In this document: piece after piece, positions 49,068 to 58,865 of the stretch
How positions within the stretch are numbered: position 1 is the stretch's first letter
How the letters are laid out: the number at the start of each line of letters is the position of its first letter
Assembly: GCF_009905375.1 (NCBI RefSeq)
Contig: NC_133653.1
Coordinates: forward strand, 84,856,079-84,920,078
Origin: Apium graveolens
Taxonomy: Eukaryota; Streptophyta; Magnoliopsida; Apiales; Apiaceae
DNA: 64,000 bases
Reading direction: 5' to 3'
The notes under the pieces: model-generated
Told to the model about the DNA's origin: nothing
Seen by the model: the letters and a program-made list of their open reading frames with translations, nothing else
Database searches by the model: none
Translations under genes and position numbers: made by a program

Positions 49068-50220
49068 AAAGCAACCACTAGTCCGGACCAACTATGACTC
49101 TGGACTAGAGCAAACATATTTACTTGGAATAATTCTCTAAGTAAAAATAAGCAACCAATAGTCCGGACTAATTATGAGTCTGGACTAGAGCAAACATATT
49201 TACTTAGAATTATTTGCTAAGTAAAAATAAGCAACCACAAGTCCGGACTAAATTTGAGTCTGGACTAGATATTTACTTAGAACTATTTTCTAAGTAAAAT
49301 AAGCAACCACTAGTCCGGACTAACTATGAGTCTAGACTAGAGAAAATATATTTACTTAGAATAATTCTCTAAGTAAAAATAAGCAATCAATAGTCCGGAC
49401 TAAGTATGAGCCTGGACTAGAGTAAACATATTTACTTAGAATTATTTGTTAAGTAAAAATAAGCAACCACTAGTCCGGACTAAATTTGAGTCTGGACTAG
49501 ATATTTACTTAGAATTATTTTCTAAGTAAAATAAGCAACCACTAGTCCGGGCCAATCATTAGTCTGGACTAGAGCAAATATATTCACTTATAATTAATTT
49601 TCTAAGTAAAAATAGGCAACCACTAGTCCGGACTAAATATGAGTCTGGAGTAGAGCAAACATATTCACTTAGAATTAGTTTTTTTAGTAAAAATAAGCAA
49701 CCACTAGTCCGGACCAACTATGAGTCTGGACTAGAGCAAACATATTTACTTAGAATAATTCTCTAAGTAAAAATAAGCATCCAATAGTCCGGACTAAGTA
49801 TGAGTCTGGACTAGAGCAAACATATTTACTTAGAATTATTTGCTAAGTAAAAATAAGCAACCACTAGTCCGGACTAAATTTGATTCTGGACTAGATATTT
49901 ACTTAGAACTATTTTCTAAGTAAAATAAGCAACCACTAGTCCGTACCAATCACTAGTCTGGACTAGAGCAAACATATTCACTTAGAATTAATTTATCTAA
50001 GTGAAAATAAGCAACCACTAGTCCGGACTAAATATGAATCTGGACTAGAGCAAACATATTCACTTAGAATTAGTTTTTTAAGTAAAAATAAGCAACCACT
50101 AGTCCGGACCAATCATTAGTCTGGACTAGAGCAAACATATTTACTTAGAATTAATTTTCTAAGTAAAAATAAGCAACCACTAGTCCAGACCAAATATTAG
50201 TCTGGACTAGAGCAACCACA
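49068..50220. repeat. Two-hairpin tandem repeat (about 72-82 bp, 15 copies) behind integrase
   Basis: Fifteen units start with GCAACCACTAGTCCGGACTAA at about 49070, 49151, 49231, 49303, 49383, 49463, 49535, 49617, 49700, 49779, 49859, 49931, 50012, 50093 and 50174. Each holds two inverted repeats: CTAGTCCGGAC with GTCTGGACTAG, and TTACTTAGAA with TTCTAAGTAA. Spacing cycles 80-80-72 in three places, a higher-order pattern; the short unit lacks AGCAAACAT. The array fills the gap between the end of pol (48929) and the end of the convergent antisense gene (50409). Tandem arrays in this region are known in Tat elements. Confidence 0.9.
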
Positions 50221-50408
50221 CAAGCTTAGAAAAATTTCTAAGGAAAGAATAAACTTCAATAGCAAAGCAGAATAAAAGCAAACAAAAGCAAATATTTAAA
50301 CATAACCGGGCTAAAATAGCCCGGAGCCAAGTACAAAGATTACAAATCAACCAGCAATCCAACAACTCTACAAGGTCCAAAATTTTAGTTCAGAGATCAA
50401 ATACAAAA

Positions 50409-52645
50409 CTAAGAGTCTAGAGCATTTAGAGGGAGGAACCTGGGGCAAGGACCATCAAAAGGCTCCGGCTCCCCGAGTCCAGCCTTGATATCCTGCTTAG
50501 CCTTAATGAATTCTTGCACAAAACTATCCCAATCAGCCTCCGGTTTAGTTTTGATATGCTTCTCGACAACCACCTAGAAACGACCAATCTCCGGAGTACC
50601 GGCGTTAGCAATAGCCCTGTCATATTCCTCAGAATTATTATAAGCTACGATAACTTCAGCCTCCGGTCTCACAACAGATATCTGCTTCCGGAGCTCATCT
50701 AGTTCAGACTTCAGATCTGAAGCCTCCTTCTTAGCATTCTCAGCCTGGGTTGTAACCTCGCTGAGATGTTTGTTCAGCCCGGACAAAAAGGTATCCTTCA
50801 CAATTATCTGATCCCTCAATTCCCCAAGCTCTGTATTCTTGTCAGCTATTGTAGTCCGGGAATTCTTTAATTCATTGTACGCAAGAGAAGCAGATCCAGA
50901 CATGTACCCACCGAGCTAAAAAGAAAAAGTTACAAATCTCAGAAAAAATTACAAGTCAAAAATAGAAGAAACGGAACAACAAAAGAAACATTGTATACCT
51001 GACCCCAGAGACGAGTGCACTCCTTCATTGTTCCATCGAAACCGGACCAATTCATCTCCTTCCAATCATCAGGTGAGGGAATCTTAGCCATAAAGCGGGC
51101 AACTTTCAAATCCAACCTCGGACTGGTCCTCTCTGGATGCTCTTCCGCCACGCCCTTACTCTTGTCTACTCCGGACTCAACACCAACATCAACTTTTCCA
51201 CCCGGGGAGGCTTAGAACCAACACTCCGGAGCCTCTTCCTCCTCTGAGTGACCTCCACATCGGGAACCTCCCCAAGAGGCTCAAACTCTTGCAAGTTCTC
51301 GAACTCATCACCAACTTCGACTTCAACATCCTTCTCCGGACCCCTCTGCTGCTCCCCGAATTCTTGTCTAGAAATAGCGTTACTTTGAGATCCCTCCTCC
51401 GGAGCAGTATTGGATCCAGACCCACTAGCAGCAGCCTTCTTTTTCAGCTTACAGGCGCTTCTTAAACCCTTCAGAGCATCACTATACGACGAGGAGGACA
51501 TATCCGGATTATAATGAGGTAAACCAGCCAGAACACAAAATAAAAGAAAAGTCAGAACAAAAACTTTACAAAAACCAACCACTAAAGATCAGCACAGAAA
51601 AAAGTAGTCTGGACCAAAAATAAATAACTTACATCCCAATTTATGCATAGTTTTGTGCATCATAAAGGTATCCCGGGTAAGATGCATACCCAAACACTCA
51701 TGAAAAAACTAACCGAATCGCATCTCCACGGAGCGTAGCTCGAGGAAACCTGGTCCGGACTCCCTCAACAACGATATGAGGAAGATAACACAAATCCAAC
51801 TCCCTAAGCATAATCAACTCCCCATTCTAATGATTAAGTGAAGATTTCTGAATAACTGGCCTTTAAGAAGAGCCGTAGCCGCACTGCGCAGCCCGGAAGC
51901 GCAGCTCATACAAAGGCATTTGGCTAGACCGGACTAAACTAAAAATGTGATGCTACAACTTAAATATGGGCTGAACTTTAAATTGATTGCAGGAGGCGAT
52001 AAACCAAGTCATCCACTTAATCCCATTCAGAGTTATTTGCATAGGAGACAACTGGTACTCATACTTGCACAAATGCTTCAAGAAAAGGTGCCAGTGTGGA
52101 TTCCATCCGGACCGTGGATGCTTCAGCCATACTGGAACGAACCTGTCAGCCAGTCTATCATATATCCTCTCCCCGTGCTCAGGCCACCTCCACTGCATCC
52201 GGGGATCCAGTTGGAAAGCAGCCCATATTGAAGGATCTTGGGCCGCGTGGTCCAGAGCCGCATACTCATCCTTTAAGTCGTACGGCTCCTGAGCAACAAT
52301 GCTCCCCGCGAACTTCCTATCAAACTCAGCTTTTTCATACGGCCCCGAACCATCATGAGGCTGCCTCGCATACCTGGACCTTATACTTCTATAATAAAAG
52401 CTATTCTCTATCTCCTCACTCTTGGTGATGAAGTAGCCCGGATCGTCAACCCACAACCCCTCCGAAGTGCAAGGCACCTTCCTAGGAGATATTTTAGCTA
52501 TGGTCAGTTTTGTAATGGCGTTAGCATCCGAAGTGGATGCCTTCTTCCCCATCTCAGTACGCTCAGAGTTAGAAGAAGAATCTGAATCAGAAGGTCCCGT
52601 AAAGCAGGAGATATAAACCTTGGCATGAGCTTTAGTCCGGACCAT
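50409..52645 (-). pseudogene. Antisense spliced gene of the Tat-lineage element (putative gypsy-type transposon domain plus coiled coil)
   Basis: Minus strand, ATG at 52645. The first 230 residues (to 51953) include KISPRKVPCTSEGLWVDDPG and end FLKHLCKYEYQLSPMQITLN and WMTWFIASCNQFKVQPIF. This resembles the plant 'putative gypsy type transposon' domain (Pfam Transposase_28 group). After decayed sequence, 51582-51166 is an acidic linker and 51151-50999 reads LKVARFMAKIPSPDDWKEMN. A good intron follows (donor GTATACAATG at 50998, acceptor TTTTTAG ending at 50916, 83 nt). Then a coiled coil (50903-50574: KNTELGELRDQI, SDLKSELDELRKQI) and, past one stop, the end at 50409. Antisense genes at this place are known in Tat elements (for example Grande); their function is unknown. 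Confidence 0.7.
50916..50998 (-). other. Intron in the antisense gene
   Basis: The 5' border is CAG followed by GTATAC, the 3' border is a T-rich tract followed by TAG, and the inside is AT-rich. Removing it joins an in-frame coiled-coil segment. Confidence 0.6.
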
Positions 52646-53510
52646 ATACCTATAACAAATGATTAAGGTTAGTCTAAATCCCTACAGTTTAATTATCTTC
52701 AATCCTACATGGTCTGGACTACCCTATGTTCAGTTTTAGTTAAAGTTATAAAAACCCAGTCCGGGAGCCCAGACCCCAAAATAAAAATATCCCCTAACCA
52801 AAAAATATAAAACCAAATAAACAAAAAGTCCAGACTATACAGCATCTAGAAACCAACAAAAACAACCAACCTTAATCCTGACTCAAAATACAACAAACCC
52901 AAGGAAAACACCAAAAGACAAACCTAATAGTCCGGACTAAACATCCATGCCCGAATTCACCTAAAAACCCTAAATCCAGAAACACAACCAATTCGAAATC
53001 AAAAACCAAAACATAACACAAATACATACACATATAGATGTATACACGCATATTCAAACAAATAAACACATAAACACCAAAACATCACGAAACCAAAAAG
53101 ACAAAAATAACCAAACAACAAGATATTGAAGCAGATACAAAATAAAAAGTACAAGAAAGGACAAAGAAGCTTACAGGTTTAGAGAATGTGGAGAAGTTGG
53201 GGACGACCGGCCAAAGAAACATAGCAAACTTTCAAGATCTCCGCGATAAACACTGGCAAAGCTCCAGAGAAAAAAGAGAAGAAAATTAGAGAAGAAGTAA
53301 AAAGAAAAAGAAAGGTTAGGGGTGCCTTTTATGAACACGGTGATTCCAACAGTTTTTTCCACGTGGCAGAATCGTGGCCGCCCATCGAAAACGTAATTAA
53401 TACAGATAATGAAGGGGCACATTTCCCTACGATATTCACAACTGTTAGAATTTAAAGCATGGGGGAACCAAAAAATGATTCGTCTTCCAATCCGGACGAC
53501 TGAACTCCAA
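52646..53510 (-). promoter_or_regulatory. Upstream region of the antisense gene, probable promoter and leader
   Basis: Non-coding on both strands. On the minus strand the stretch 53340-53160 is T/C-rich and leads to a possible splice donor (CTGTAAGC near 53173). Its position directly upstream of ATG 52645 suggests leader and promoter; no clear TATA box was identified. Confidence 0.35.
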
Positions 53511-53512
53511 GC

Positions 53513-54235
53513 AATCCGGACTGGGGGTCAAACAAAGCCCAAATTCTTCTAAGGATAACTACCTTAGTCCTGATTGGCTGAACTCAGCCCAATCTGGAAT
53601 GGGAGGCAACCAAAGCTCAAATTCTCTTAATGATAACTACCTTAATCCTGATTGGCTGAACTCAACCCAATCCGGACCGGGGGCAACCAAAGCTTAAATT
53701 CTTCTAAGGACAACTACCTTAGTCCTGATTGGTTGAACTCAACCCAATCTGGACCAGGGGCAACCAAAGCTCAAATTCTTTTAAGAACAACTACATTATT
53801 CCTGATTGGCCGAACTCAACCCAATCCGGACTGGGGAAAACCAAAGCTCAAATTCCTTTAGGGACAACTACCTTAGTCCTGATTGGTTGAACTCAACCCA
53901 ATCTGGACTGGGAGGCAACCAAAGCTCAAATTCTTTTAAGGATAACTACCTTAGTCCTGATTGCCTGAACTCAACCCAATCCGTACCAGGGGCAACCAAA
54001 GCTCAAATTCTTCTAAGAACAACTACATTAGTCCTGATTGGCCAAACTCAACCCAATCCGGACCGGGGACAACCAAAGCTCAAATTCCTTTAAGGACAAC
54101 TACCTTAGTCCTGATTGGCTGAATTCAACCCAATCCGGACTGGGAGGCAACCAAAGCTCAAATTCTTCTAAGGACAACTATATTAGTCCTGATGACTGGG
54201 GGCAACCAAAGCTCAAATTAACAAAGGCAAAACCA
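53513..54235. repeat. 77-78-bp tandem repeat before the 3' LTR of the Tat-lineage element
   Basis: Nine full units and one partial start with AATCCGGACTGGG-type words at about 53513, 53591, 53669, 53746, 53823, 53900, 53978, 54055, 54132 and 54190. A typical unit continues GGCAACCAAAGCTCAAATTC, TTAGTCCTGATTGG and GAACTCAACCC. It is unrelated in unit to the 49-50 kb array but shares the TCCGGAC core word. Confidence 0.9.
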
Positions 54236-54265
54236 ACTTTACTCCCTGAACCAGAAAATCTGCAT

Positions 54266-54283
54266 AAGGGAGTGGGGGGCACA
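54266..54283 (+). promoter_or_regulatory. Polypurine tract of the Tat-lineage element
   Basis: AAGGGAGTGGGGGGCACA, immediately before the 3' LTR start TGATAG. Confidence 0.8.
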
Positions 54284-54860
54284 TGATAGTAAATGTAGCT
54301 CCCGTAAGGACCAAGCCCGGACTCCTAACTCAATCTAGTCCCGCAGGATGCTAGTCCTAATTGGCCCAGTCCCGCAAACCCAATCTTGGGAGATCCCAGC
54401 ACGTGAGACACTCGCCTAAACACATGATAGGGACATCAGTTACCCATCAATCATGGGAATAATCAGGGCACGTGTCAGAAGATCCTCAGGACATTTCTCA
54501 ACCAATCCCGCCCTGACACGTGTAAATCATCCACTCCAGGAAGGTGTCCTCCACTTCTAGAACCGACGACTACAATTTAAATGTACTAACCCCCAAACCC
54601 TACCCTTAGGCTATAGCCCAAGGAGAAAAGGTTTTGGGGTTAATCACTCTCACACACTCATATACACACACAGACACCTTCCATTCCTATATATCTTCAT
54701 CTTCCCCAAAAGCGAGTTCTTACTCTCACAACGGAGGCACCGCGAGACCCAAACCCCCTTCTCGTGTTGTTTTTAGGAACCCCACCACAGCTACACCTCC
54801 ACAACGGCGAAGGATCTAGGCACGACATCAAAGGAGCGGCCCCGCCACTGGAAATTATCA
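54284..54860 (+). repeat. 3' LTR of the Tat-lineage element
   Basis: 577 bp, TGATAG...TTATCA. It has lost the TATA box bases. It is followed by CTTAT (54861-54865), the imperfect target duplication. Confidence 0.9.
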
Positions 54861-54937
54861 CTTATTCTTATATAGCACCCAAACCTCCCCATTATCGTTG
54901 CAAAATATGCGAGGAATATCCTCCTCAAAATTTAAGT
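54861..54937 (-). pseudogene. F-box pseudogene, second fragment
   Basis: On the minus strand it reads LNFEEDIPRIFC and NDNGEVWVLYKNK in one frame. This is the typical late part of a plant F-box-associated domain (G-E/S-V-W-V-L-Y). It is bordered on the right by TAAGT (54933-54937), the target duplication of the 54938-61524 element, and on the left by the Tat element. It joins in frame with the end of the 61525 fragment. Confidence 0.6.
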
Positions 54938-54947
54938 TATTGACGGA

Positions 54948-56149
54948 GGAATTTGGTAACAACAAAATTTGAGGTTCGTAGCCGGAAACAAGATCTGTGA
55001 TGGTGGTTCTTTGTCGGAAACATGAACAGTACCCGGTGGATCCGATGAACAGTGTTCATCGGGAAGTATGAACAGTGTTTGGTGGTGGAGATTATTGGGG
55101 GCTGAGATTGCTTAGGGTTAATGGTGGCTCTTTAGGCACTCACTTCTGACCCCATATAATTTGTCTACGTATCCCTATTTATAGGGAATCAAGCCCACGT
55201 AGTTCTTGGGGAAAAAGAAACCTAAATGGCTTAGATTTCTTATCCTGAGGCCCAATAGGAAACCCACTAGAAACCGTCTTCTACTAGCTTTAGGAATATC
55301 CGTCGATGAGGCCCAACCACAAAGGCCGAAGGCTCGTCTGCGGCTTCGAGACTTCACGGATAAAGCATCTCCCTGGCCAAGGATAACCCTTCCCTACCAG
55401 CTATTTCTCTAGTCCGCGAACGCAGGTATAGCCGTGGTTCACCCCAAATGTTGGACACATCCTTGTCCCCCGATAAGGAGCCCCTACCAGATTGCAGGAC
55501 AAGTGATCCCAAGTTTTTAGGTGCAAAGTGCAGGATAATCCAAAGTCTCCCAACGAGGACACCCGTTGACTACAGAGACAGAGCTCCCAAAGCACATACC
55601 AGATTTCACCCCACATCCCCAATGAGGACACCCATTGACTACAGGAGGAGGCCTTCAGTCCAGGCATACCCCTGGAGGTCCCTGACCATGGACGTCGCCT
55701 TTCCTATAGATATGCTACAGGAAGGAGTTCTTCAATAGAGTACCTGCATCAAATAAGTTTGTAATAATAATTCTCCATCTTCCTTGAATCATCCAAAGAA
55801 CCCGTCCAAGTAACCATGTTGAAGTCCCATCCAAGCTATGTTTCTCACTTAGGGCGCGCCCTAATACCTTAGGGGATAGCTCTAAGAATCAGTTGAATTC
55901 CTTTCTTCATATATCAATAGGGCGCGCCTCCTTCACCAATGAGGGCGCGCCTTGATTATGTAAGGCGTCAGCATTACTCTTCTCGTATGCATAAGGGCGT
56001 GCCTCCCCATATCTGTAGGGAGCACCTTCTTCCTTCGTGATAAAATAAATGCCTTATCTTTCCTTAATTTTAGGCACCAATATCCCAATTTTGATCGATT
56101 GACCCGGTTTTGACCCGAACAAGGTTTATACCAAATTTTGGGCATAACA
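54948..56149 (-). repeat. 3' LTR (left copy) of the non-coding element
   Basis: The plus strand ends GGGCATAACA at 56149. Minus TATA box at 55176-55183. It contains several copies of AGGGCGCGCC (about 55852, 55919, 55943 and variants). Confidence 0.85.
55176..55183 (-). promoter_or_regulatory. Minus-strand TATA box in the left LTR
   Basis: TATTTATA on the plus strand, TATAAATA on the minus strand, inside the palindrome CCCTATTTATAGGG. Same at 60552-60559 in the right LTR, which would be the active promoter copy. Confidence 0.6.
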
Positions 56150-56996
56150 ACTACCCCCCAAATTCCATATACTATTGAAAATGGGATTGGAATTTTCAAC
56201 CCCCTAGCAAACTTAAAAAATTTGTATGAGTGTCTACCAATTTGAGGGTATGCCCTTACGAACTTATTCATTCCTCTTTCTTCATCCTGCTCCATTTCTT
56301 CTTTGAACATGATAGGGTGCACCTTGGATGAATGCGCGTCTCATGAATCTATACAACAACTTCACACCCCACAACGTAACATCTGTCACTCTCTACCACT
56401 TCTCTTCTTTATAGCTATAACATTGGTTTGTCTAGAGAGGTTTACCACTTATGCACCACTTCTCTAAGCTTACATGAGCTAACTCGCCGTAAGAAACAAG
56501 ATAAGTTGTACAAAAGTGTGCACCTCACATACCTTGAAAAAGCATAATTCATTAACAAAGATTTGAGAGTTTTCTCCAACTTTTTCATCCTAATATTGAT
56601 TTCTCATGGGCGCGCCTTAAACAGAAAAGGTCATTATTAGAGGGCGCTCTCTAAGGGAAGGCATAACTAGAATAAAAGACCAGTTCTCTGATCTTCAAAT
56701 AATAAATAATCTTTGATGAAAGGAGGACGTGTTTTGTTGGTGAGAGTGATCCTTTCATCAATAACACAATACCATTCCATATTTGATTTCTTGCTCCTTG
56801 TCAAATAATAACTCTAAATCGTTGATCTCGTATTTTCCATAAATAGTGTGATTCATTTTAACTCAAAGTCAAAATACTTTTAATACTTTTAAAGGGCGCG
56901 CCCTTTATAGTGGCGGCGTCTTCCTCAAATAAAATTATCTGTGAATTAGAGGGCGCGTCCTCTTTACGAGGAGCGTTTTGCTCAAAAAAGGTGTTC
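56150..56996 (-). other. Internal non-coding part next to the left LTR
   Basis: Polypurine tract complement at 56150-56166, then AT-rich sequence with scattered AGGGCGCGCC-type words (about 56608, 56893, 56951). No gene seen. Confidence 0.6.
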
Positions 56997-58865
56997 ATCC
57001 TTGGAGGGCGCATCCTTTATATAAGGCGCGTCTACCTTGATAAAGGTAAACATCCTTGGAGGGAGCTTCCTCTGTAAGAGGCGCGTCTACCTCGACAAGG
57101 GTATTCATTCTTGGAGGGCGCGTCTTCTAGAAGAGACGCATCCACCTCGACAAGGGAAATCATCCTTGGAGGGCGCCTCCTCTGTCAGAGACGCATCCAC
57201 CTCGACAAGGGAAATCATCCTTGGAGGGCGAGTCCTTTGTTAGAGACGCATCCACCTCGACAAGGGAAATCATCTTTGGAGGGCGCGTCCTCTGTCAGAG
57301 GAGTATCTACCTCGACAAGGCTATTCATTCGTGGAGGGCGCGTCCTCTATAAGAGACGCATCTACCTCAAAAAGGGAAATCATCTTGTCGAGGGCGCATC
57401 CTCTGTCAGAGACGCATCAACCTCGACAAGGGAAATCATCCTTGGAGGGTGCGTCCTCTGTCAGAGACGCATCCACCTCGACAATAGAAATCATCCTTGG
57501 AGGGCGCGTCCTCTGTCAGAGACGCATTCACCTCAACAAGGGAAATCATCCTTGGAGGGCGCGTCTTCTGTCAGAGGAGCATCAACCTCGACAAGGGAAA
57601 TCATCCTTGGAGGGCACGTCCTCTATTAGAGACACATCCACCTCGACAAGGGAAATCATCCTTAGAGGGTGCGTCCTCTGTCAGAGACGCATCAACCTCA
57701 ACAAGGGAAATCATCCTTGGAGGGCGCGTCCTCTGTTAGAGACGTATCAACCTCAACAAGGGAAATCATTCTTGGAGGGCGCGTCCTCTGTAAAAGGAGC
57801 ATCTACCTCAACAAGGAAAATCATCCTTGGAGGGCGCGTCCTCTGTCAGAGACGCATCCACCTCGACAAGGGAAGTCATCCTTGGAGGGCGCGTCCTCTA
57901 TCAGAGACGCATCAACCTCGACAAGGGAAATAATCCTTGGAGGGCGCGTCCTCTGTCAGAGACGCATCCAACCCGACAAGGGAAGTCATCCTTGGCGGCC
58001 GCGTCCTCTGTTAGAGACGCATCCACCTAGATAAGGGAAATCATCCTTAGAGGGCGCGTCCTCTGTCAGAGACGCATCCACCTCGACAAGGGAAGTCATC
58101 CTTGGAGGGCGCGTCCTCTGTCAGAGACGCATTCACCTCGACAAGGGAATTCATCCTTGGAGGGCGCGTCCTCTGTCAGAGACGAATCCACCTCGACAAG
58201 GGAAATCATCCTTGGAGGGCACGTCCTCTGTGAGAGATGCATCCACCTCGATAAGGGAAATCATCCTTGGAGGGCGCGTCCTCTATCAGAGACGCATCCA
58301 CCTCGACAAGGGAAATCATCCTTGGAGGGCGCGTCCTCTATTAGAGACGCATCCACCTCGACAAGGGAAATCATCCTTAGAGGGCGCGTCCTCTGTAAGA
58401 GGAGCATCTACCTCGACTAGGAAATTCATCCTTGTAGGGCGCGTCCTCTATCAGAGACACATCCACCTCGACAAGGGAAATCATCCTTGGAGGGCGCGTC
58501 CTCTGTCAGAGACGCATCAACCTCAACAAGGGAAATCATCCTTGGAGGGCGCGTCCTCTGTCAGAGACGCATCAACCTCAACAAGGGAAATCATCCTTGG
58601 AGGGCGCGTCCTCTGTAAGAGACGCATCCACCTCGACAATGGAAATCATCCTTGGAGGGCGCGTCCTCTATCAGAGGCGCATCCACCTCGACAAGGGAAA
58701 TCATCCTTGGAGGGCGTGTCCTCTGTAAGAGAAGCATCTACCTCGACGAGGGAAATCATCCTTAGAGGGCGCGTCCTCTGTCAGAGAAGCATCCACCTCG
58801 ACAAGGGAAATCATCCTTGGAGGGCGCGTCCTCTGTAAGAGGAGCATCTACCTCGACAAGGGTCT
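56997..58865. repeat. 55-bp GC-rich minisatellite, about 34 copies
   Basis: A unit of 55 bp contains ATCATCCTTGGAGGGCGCGT, CCTCTGTCAGAGACGCATCC and ACCTCGACAAGGGAA. Most copies differ by one to four bases; the first few (56997-57110) are more diverged. The unit has a nearly palindromic GAGGGCGCGTCCTC and a CTCTG/CAGAG hairpin, and is rich in CpG. Because 55 is not a multiple of 3, all frames cycle through the same three reading phases and stay open, producing overlapping false frames. Confidence 0.93.

Larger units (their letters stand above)
42129..54860 (+). mobile_element. Tat-lineage Ty3-gypsy retrotransposon with antisense gene and tandem repeats
   Basis: LTRs of 583 and 577 bp (TGGTAG/TGATAG...TTATCA) flank an 11.6-kb interior. 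Order: primer site TTTGGCGCT, gag, protease, reverse transcriptase, RNase H, a second (archaeal-type) RNase H, integrase, a tandem-repeat array, an antisense gene, a second array, purine tract. Two RNase H domains and an antisense frame behind pol are hallmarks of the Tat group (Ogre, Retand, Grande). The target duplication is TTTAT on the left and CTTAT on the right, one mismatch. LTRs differ clearly (about one in ten positions in the first 150 bp), so the insertion is old. Coding frames keep long open stretches but have several stops. Confidence 0.88.

Noticed and set aside
49068..50220. CRISPR-like array
   Set aside because: Regular spacing and palindromic repeats are present, but the parts between are also repeated, there are no unique spacers, and the setting is a plant retrotransposon.
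53652..54286. Repetitive plus-strand frames in the 77-78-bp array
   Set aside because: They arise because some units are 78 bp long. Frames restart at each irregular unit and encode only the repeat.
55933..56322. 129-codon minus-strand frame
   Set aside because: It runs across the polypurine tract into the LTR, so it is not a gene of the element.
56997..58865. Many overlapping reading frames of 60-210 codons in the 55-bp array
   Set aside because: The unit length is not a multiple of three and contains few stops, so all plus frames cycle through the same phases and stay open. No promoter, no unrelated sequence and no domain; it is a repeat artefact.
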